Origin: JACVRM01 sp963817375
GTDB lineage: Bacteria; Actinomycetota; Thermoleophilia; Gaiellales; Gaiellaceae
Direction: 5' to 3'
Assembly (NCBI GenBank): GCA_963817375.1
Contig: CAWFOB010000006.1
Location: forward strand, 62,001-126,000
DNA length: 64,000 nucleotides
The notes beneath the pieces were generated by a model, which saw only the letters and a list, made by a program, of their open reading frames with translations, did not search any database and was not told the DNA's origin. The position numbers and the translations under genes are program-made. Of this stretch, positions 61,063 to 64,000 are shown in pieces. The number at the start of each line of letters is the position of its first letter. The stretch's first letter is position 1.

Positions 61063-61779
61063 TCAGGTGAGCGTCAGCCCGCCGTCGACGACGAGCACCT
61101 GGCCCGTCGCAAACGGCGTGCGAGCGAGTGAGACGACGGCATCCGCGATGTCCGCGGGCGTCGCCGCCCGACCAAGGGGTGTCCGGGCCACGATCGCCTC
61201 GTTCGCGTCCCATCCTGCCGTCCACGGCGTCTCCACGAGCCCGGGCGCGACCGCGTTGACTCGCACGTCGGGAGCCAGCGCCTGCGCAAGGGTGCGCGTC
61301 AGGTGATGCAGCGCCGCCTTCGAGACGGCGTACGGCAGCGAGCTCCCACCCGCGATGATCCCGGCGACCGATCCCACGTTGACGATCGCTCCCTTCGCCT
61401 CGCGTAACGCAGGTACCGCGGCACGGCTGAGGTACCAGGGGCCCATCAGGTTCACGCCCAGGATTCGCCGCCACAGCTCATCGTCGGCGCCGTCCAGGTC
61501 CTCGAACGGCACGCGTCTCGTCGTGCCCGCGTTGTTGACGACGACATCCAGGCGTTCGAACCGCTCCAGCGCGGTCGCGACCAGCCGTCGCGCGTCCTCC
61601 TCGCGGGAGAGGTCGCCTTGCACGTACACGGCCTCCGGGAGCGACCGGGCGAGCAGCTCGCCCTCCTCGACCGAGCGCGACGAGTTGACGATCACCCGGG
61701 CGCCGTCGCCGGCGAACCGCTCGGCAACCGCCCGGCCGATTCCGCTGGACGATCCCGTGACCAGGACGACCTCGCTCAC
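61063..61779 (-). CDS. Short-chain dehydrogenase/reductase (FabG-like)
   Basis: 238 residues. TGSSSGIGRAVAERF, VVNNAGTTRR, catalytic Ser in NVGSVAG, LPYAVSKAAL with Tyr/Lys, and VLVVDGGLTLT at the end. VNSSRSVEE after beta-2 suggests NADP(H). An oxidoreductase of 3-oxoacyl or sugar substrates; not further assignable. GTG overlaps the last base of the L,D-transpeptidase stop (TAGTG), so they are likely one transcript. Confidence 0.85.
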   Translation of the reverse strand: MSEVVLVTGSSSGIGRAVAERFAGDGARVIVNSSRSVEEGELLARSLPEAVYVQGDLSREEDARRLVATALERFERLDVVVNNAGTTRRVPFEDLDGADDELWRRILGVNLMGPWYLSRAAVPALREAKGAIVNVGSVAGIIAGGSSLPYAVSKAALHHLTRTLAQALAPDVRVNAVAPGLVETPWTAGWDANEAIVARTPLGRAATPADIADAVVSLARTPFATGQVLVVDGGLTLT

Positions 61780-63395
61780 TAGTCCTCGATCGTGACGAGC
61801 GTCCCGATCGGGGTGTAGGGCCAGACCCTCGCGGCGGTGTCGAGCGGGAGCTCGACGCAGCCGAGGCTCTGCGGCGTCCCGAAGGATGCGCGGTTGAACG
61901 CGTGGAGGGCTTCGCCGCCGTGGAAGTAGCTGATCCAGCGGATCCCGGGATCGTTGTAGTGCGACCCGTCGGGGTTGTTCCCGCTCATCGTCCCGACCGG
62001 GATGTGCTCGAAGACCGGAAACGTGCCGAGCGCGGTCGGCGCCGCAGGGACGCCGGTGTTGCCGGGCGACGTCAGCACCGTCTGGCCGTTGTGCCAGAGC
62101 GTCAGGAGCTGCGGCACGTTGCGGTGGACGTAGACGTAGCTGTACCCGTCGGTTCGGCGCTTGCCGGCGACGGCGTCGGCGAGCGCCGTGTGCCACACCT
62201 TCGGGCCGGCGATGCCGTCGACGACGAGGTGGTGCTCGTCCTGGAACATCATCACGGCGCCGCGCGTGATCTCGTTCGGCTCACCCGTCTTCCACTGCGC
62301 CTGGAGCTCGTGCGGCGTCTGCGGGTATCGCCACGCGAAGTGACCATCGGGCGGGTCGACCGCGGCGGCGAGCTGGTCGCGCATCGTCAGTGGCGCGCCC
62401 GGCGCCGCCGGTGTCCAGTCGAGCGGCAGGTAGCCCTCCTGTGCGAGCAGCTGCTGCAGGCGCAGGAAGGACGCGGGCGCGACCGAGAGGCGGAAGCTCT
62501 TCGTGGCGCGTGCCGCGCTGTGGGCGCCCATGACCGAGATCGTCGACGGGAAGCGGACGACGAGGTCGGAGTTGAACGGCGCGCCGTTGCCGCCGGGCTG
62601 GAAGAGAAGCGTGTGGGCGTCCGGGGCCGTCCAGCGTCCGGGCACTGCCGGCACGAGCGTCGGCTCCTTCCCTCCGAGCACCCGCGAGACCGGCTTCGAG
62701 AAGGTGAGCCGGATCGGGGCGAGCGGGTTGGCGCGCGCGTTCGGCCCGGGCGCGGCGAGGACGACCGGGTGGCTGGTCCGCGGGAACCACGTGACCCGAA
62801 CGGGCACGCCGAGGGTCTCCCACGGCCGCGCCGCCGCTGCGACTTCGATCGCGCCCGCCGCCGTTTTCGTCGGCAGCGTCACCGTCCGTCCGGCCACCGT
62901 CGCTCGCGCGAGCGACACGCGGTCGATCGGCGTGTCGAACCGCACCCGCGCATGCCCGTCGCGCGTGACCGTGACCCAGCGGTTGGCCACGTGCGCGGTC
63001 GGCGCCTCGACCGTCAGCGTCTCGCGCCGCTCGGCCCCAAGTGCCCAGCTCGTCCACCCGGGCCGCCGGACCACGACGGACAGGGTGATCCGCTCGCCTG
63101 GCGCGATCCGCCTGCGTGGGGTTATGCGCCCGTGCGAGACGGTGAGCGGGATCACGCGACCGTTCGCCGCCCGGGCATGGACGCTGACGAGCCGGCCGGC
63201 AAAGGGCTGCAACTCGACGCGGCCGAGTGCAGAGCGGTCGGCCGCAAGGCTGGCGCCCGAGAACGCCCAGACGACGGCAGCCGCGGCAACCGGCACCGAG
63301 ACGACGACCGCGAGGGCGATCCAGCGGCCGCGGTGCGATCGCTTCCTAGGCGGCGGTCTTCTCGTGCGGATCTGTAGCGGCGGCGAGACGGTCAC
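61779..63395 (-). CDS. L,D-transpeptidase (YkuD) with Ig-like and peptidoglycan-binding domains
   Basis: 538 residues. A short basic cytoplasmic start, one TM anchor WIALAVVVSVPVAAAAVVWAF, then two Ig-like beta domains (including ANPLAPIRLTFSKPVSRVLGG), a helical peptidoglycan-binding-like part (LQQLLAQEGYLPLDWTP; AVMMFQDEHHLVVDGIAGPKVW) and the C-terminal YkuD domain with HAFNRASFGTPQSLGCVELP, holding the His and the Cys of the SxGC motif. It makes 3-3 cross-links in peptidoglycan or attaches proteins outside the membrane. Architecture is like actinobacterial Ldts. Frame intact. Confidence 0.9.
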   Translation of the reverse strand: MTVSPPLQIRTRRPPPRKRSHRGRWIALAVVVSVPVAAAAVVWAFSGASLAADRSALGRVELQPFAGRLVSVHARAANGRVIPLTVSHGRITPRRRIAPGERITLSVVVRRPGWTSWALGAERRETLTVEAPTAHVANRWVTVTRDGHARVRFDTPIDRVSLARATVAGRTVTLPTKTAAGAIEVAAAARPWETLGVPVRVTWFPRTSHPVVLAAPGPNARANPLAPIRLTFSKPVSRVLGGKEPTLVPAVPGRWTAPDAHTLLFQPGGNGAPFNSDLVVRFPSTISVMGAHSAARATKSFRLSVAPASFLRLQQLLAQEGYLPLDWTPAAPGAPLTMRDQLAAAVDPPDGHFAWRYPQTPHELQAQWKTGEPNEITRGAVMMFQDEHHLVVDGIAGPKVWHTALADAVAGKRRTDGYSYVYVHRNVPQLLTLWHNGQTVLTSPGNTGVPAAPTALGTFPVFEHIPVGTMSGNNPDGSHYNDPGIRWISYFHGGEALHAFNRASFGTPQSLGCVELPLDTAARVWPYTPIGTLVTIED

Positions 63396-63427
63396 GAGTG
63401 CTCCGCCACAGGGTAGGCGTCATCGCT

Positions 63428-63622
63428 TCAGTCGGCCGGGTCGGCCGACGCTTCCTCGACAGCGACTCCATCCGCTGCTTCGGGCGCCTCCGCGAGCCAC
63501 TCCGGGCCCGCGACGTCCCCGGCGCGCCGTGCTTCCTTCTTCTCGCGCTTGCGTTCACGCTTCTCGCGCAGGGCGAGCTCCCGTGCCCGCTTTGCCTGCG
63601 TCTGGGCGTTCCTCGTCGCCAT
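63428..63622 (-). CDS. Small highly charged protein downstream of the cold-shock gene
   Basis: 64 residues from ATG 63622 with an AGGAGG site. The N-terminal half is a Lys/Arg/Glu-rich helix (RARELALREKRERKREKKEARR); the C-terminal half is acidic and Ala-rich. No known domain; possibly RNA- or ribosome-associated. It follows the cold-shock gene by 75 bp across a strong hairpin, so its transcription may depend on read-through. Confidence 0.6.
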   Translation of the reverse strand: MATRNAQTQAKRARELALREKRERKREKKEARRAGDVAGPEWLAEAPEAADGVAVEEASADPAD

Positions 63623-63646
63623 CCAGCCTCCTGACGTGGTGATGCA

Positions 63647-63691
63647 CAGGCGGCAACTGCCGGGCCGGCGAGCCACGGCAGTTGCCGCCTG
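63647..63691 (-). terminator. 16-bp perfect hairpin after the cold-shock gene
   Basis: Arms 63647-63662 and 63676-63691 are perfectly complementary (CAGGCGGCAACTGCCG and its inverse) with a 13-nt loop. Placed 6 nt after the cold-shock stop. No U-tract follows, so it may act as a weak terminator, an mRNA-stabilising 3' structure, or an attenuator before the small gene. Confidence 0.6.
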
Positions 63692-63697
63692 CGGTGA

Positions 63698-63907
63698 CTA
63701 GGCGGACGCGAGCGTGACGCTCTTCGCCTCGGGGCCCTTCGCGCCCTCAGCGGGCTCGTACGACACCTTCGCGTTCTCGGCGAGGGTCTTGTAGCCCTCG
63801 CCCTCGATCGCGCTGTGGTGGACGAACACGTCCTTGCCGCCTTCATCGGGGGTGATGAACCCGTACCCCTTGTCGGCGTTGAACCACTTAACGGTTCCGG
63901 TTGCCAT
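63698..63907 (-). CDS. Cold-shock protein (CspA family)
   Basis: 69 residues, single cold-shock domain. RNP1 is KGYGFI and RNP2 is VFVHHSAI; starts MATGTVKWFNADKGYGF. Binds single-stranded RNA/DNA and acts as RNA chaperone. The ribosome site GGAGGTG lies about ten nt before the ATG. The 5' leader (63908 to the window edge) is untranslated in what is visible and may carry the cold-responsive structure typical of csp mRNAs, which I cannot confirm. Confidence 0.95.
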   Translation of the reverse strand: MATGTVKWFNADKGYGFITPDEGGKDVFVHHSAIEGEGYKTLAENAKVSYEPAEGAKGPEAKSVTLASA

Positions 63908-64000
63908 GGATAGAAACACCTCCTCCACTGCTCAAGAACGGGCAGGGAGGCGCGTTCTGCGCATCCAGTACTCGCTCAGATAGTCGCGGGAGCGTAGCAG

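Overview
The window is chromosomal DNA of very high G+C with strong G/C third-position bias. Nearly every gene uses ATG or GTG starts, and stop/start overlaps (ATGA, GTGA, TGATG) are very common. Gene content fits an actinobacterium: split purL with a purMNH block, a CBS-domain beta-synthase near metB, a Caa3-type CtaG protein, a YkuD L,D-transpeptidase, an amylo-1,6-glucosidase beside a family-4 glycosyltransferase, and DUF2630. A soil Thermoleophilia-type organism is my guess; the class is inference. I saw no rRNA, tRNA, CRISPR array or transposase gene.

Layout. 0-8.1 kb: secreted proteins (FN3-like repeats, IPT/Ig-like and small exported proteins) and an MMPL/RND transporter, the latter in a leftward five-gene run. 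8.2-14.8 kb: a GGDEF diguanylate cyclase, then a leftward three-gene operon encoding a divergent FtsH-like AAA/M41 protease interrupted by two class-3-type inteins, a membrane-anchored protein and a small HExxH protein. 15.0-21.2 kb: Zn-type CDF exporter, SDR, debranching enzyme, glycosyltransferase, MATE exporter. 21.1-29.7 kb: MFS, metallo-beta-lactamase-fold protein, exported protein, metB, P-type ATPase, a cupredoxin-like lipoprotein without copper ligands, and cbs. 29.8-38.5 kb: two purine blocks (purM-purN-purH-deaminase and purL-purF) around a CtaG-like gene, a VOC gene and a small membrane protein. 38.7-41.1 kb: tandem EamA exporters and a GNAT. 41.1-50.9 kb: an eleven-gene rightward operon (livK-G-F-H-M, alpha/beta hydrolase, acyl-CoA ligase, TetR, KAS III-like, MaoC, hydroxybutyrate-type dehydrogenase). 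In it every junction after livK is a 1-4 nt overlap, suggesting one uptake-plus-CoA-catabolism unit. 50.9-61 kb: an accessory-like stretch of small regulatory and enzyme genes (MarR/MFS, ArsR/AHSA1, GST, VOC, hydrolases, a 43-aa acidic peptide), with three direct copies of a VOC-gene 3' end. 61-64 kb: SDR, L,D-transpeptidase, small basic protein, cold-shock protein.

A caution for any reader: many conserved genes (purM, metB, cbs, livM, the ATPase, the ligase) are broken by single-base gains or losses at short G/C runs, densest at 3-7 kb and 45.9-49.8 kb. I read these as sequence errors, not pseudogenes, and give each gene its full reconstructed span.

The most interesting items are the twin-intein FtsH operon with an apparent co-conversion tract beside intein 1, the fully coupled liv/CoA operon with an atypical KAS III-like enzyme, the REP-like 32-bp repeat family, the triplicated VOC tails, and the acidic micropeptide with a duplicated DDV-x-AH motif.
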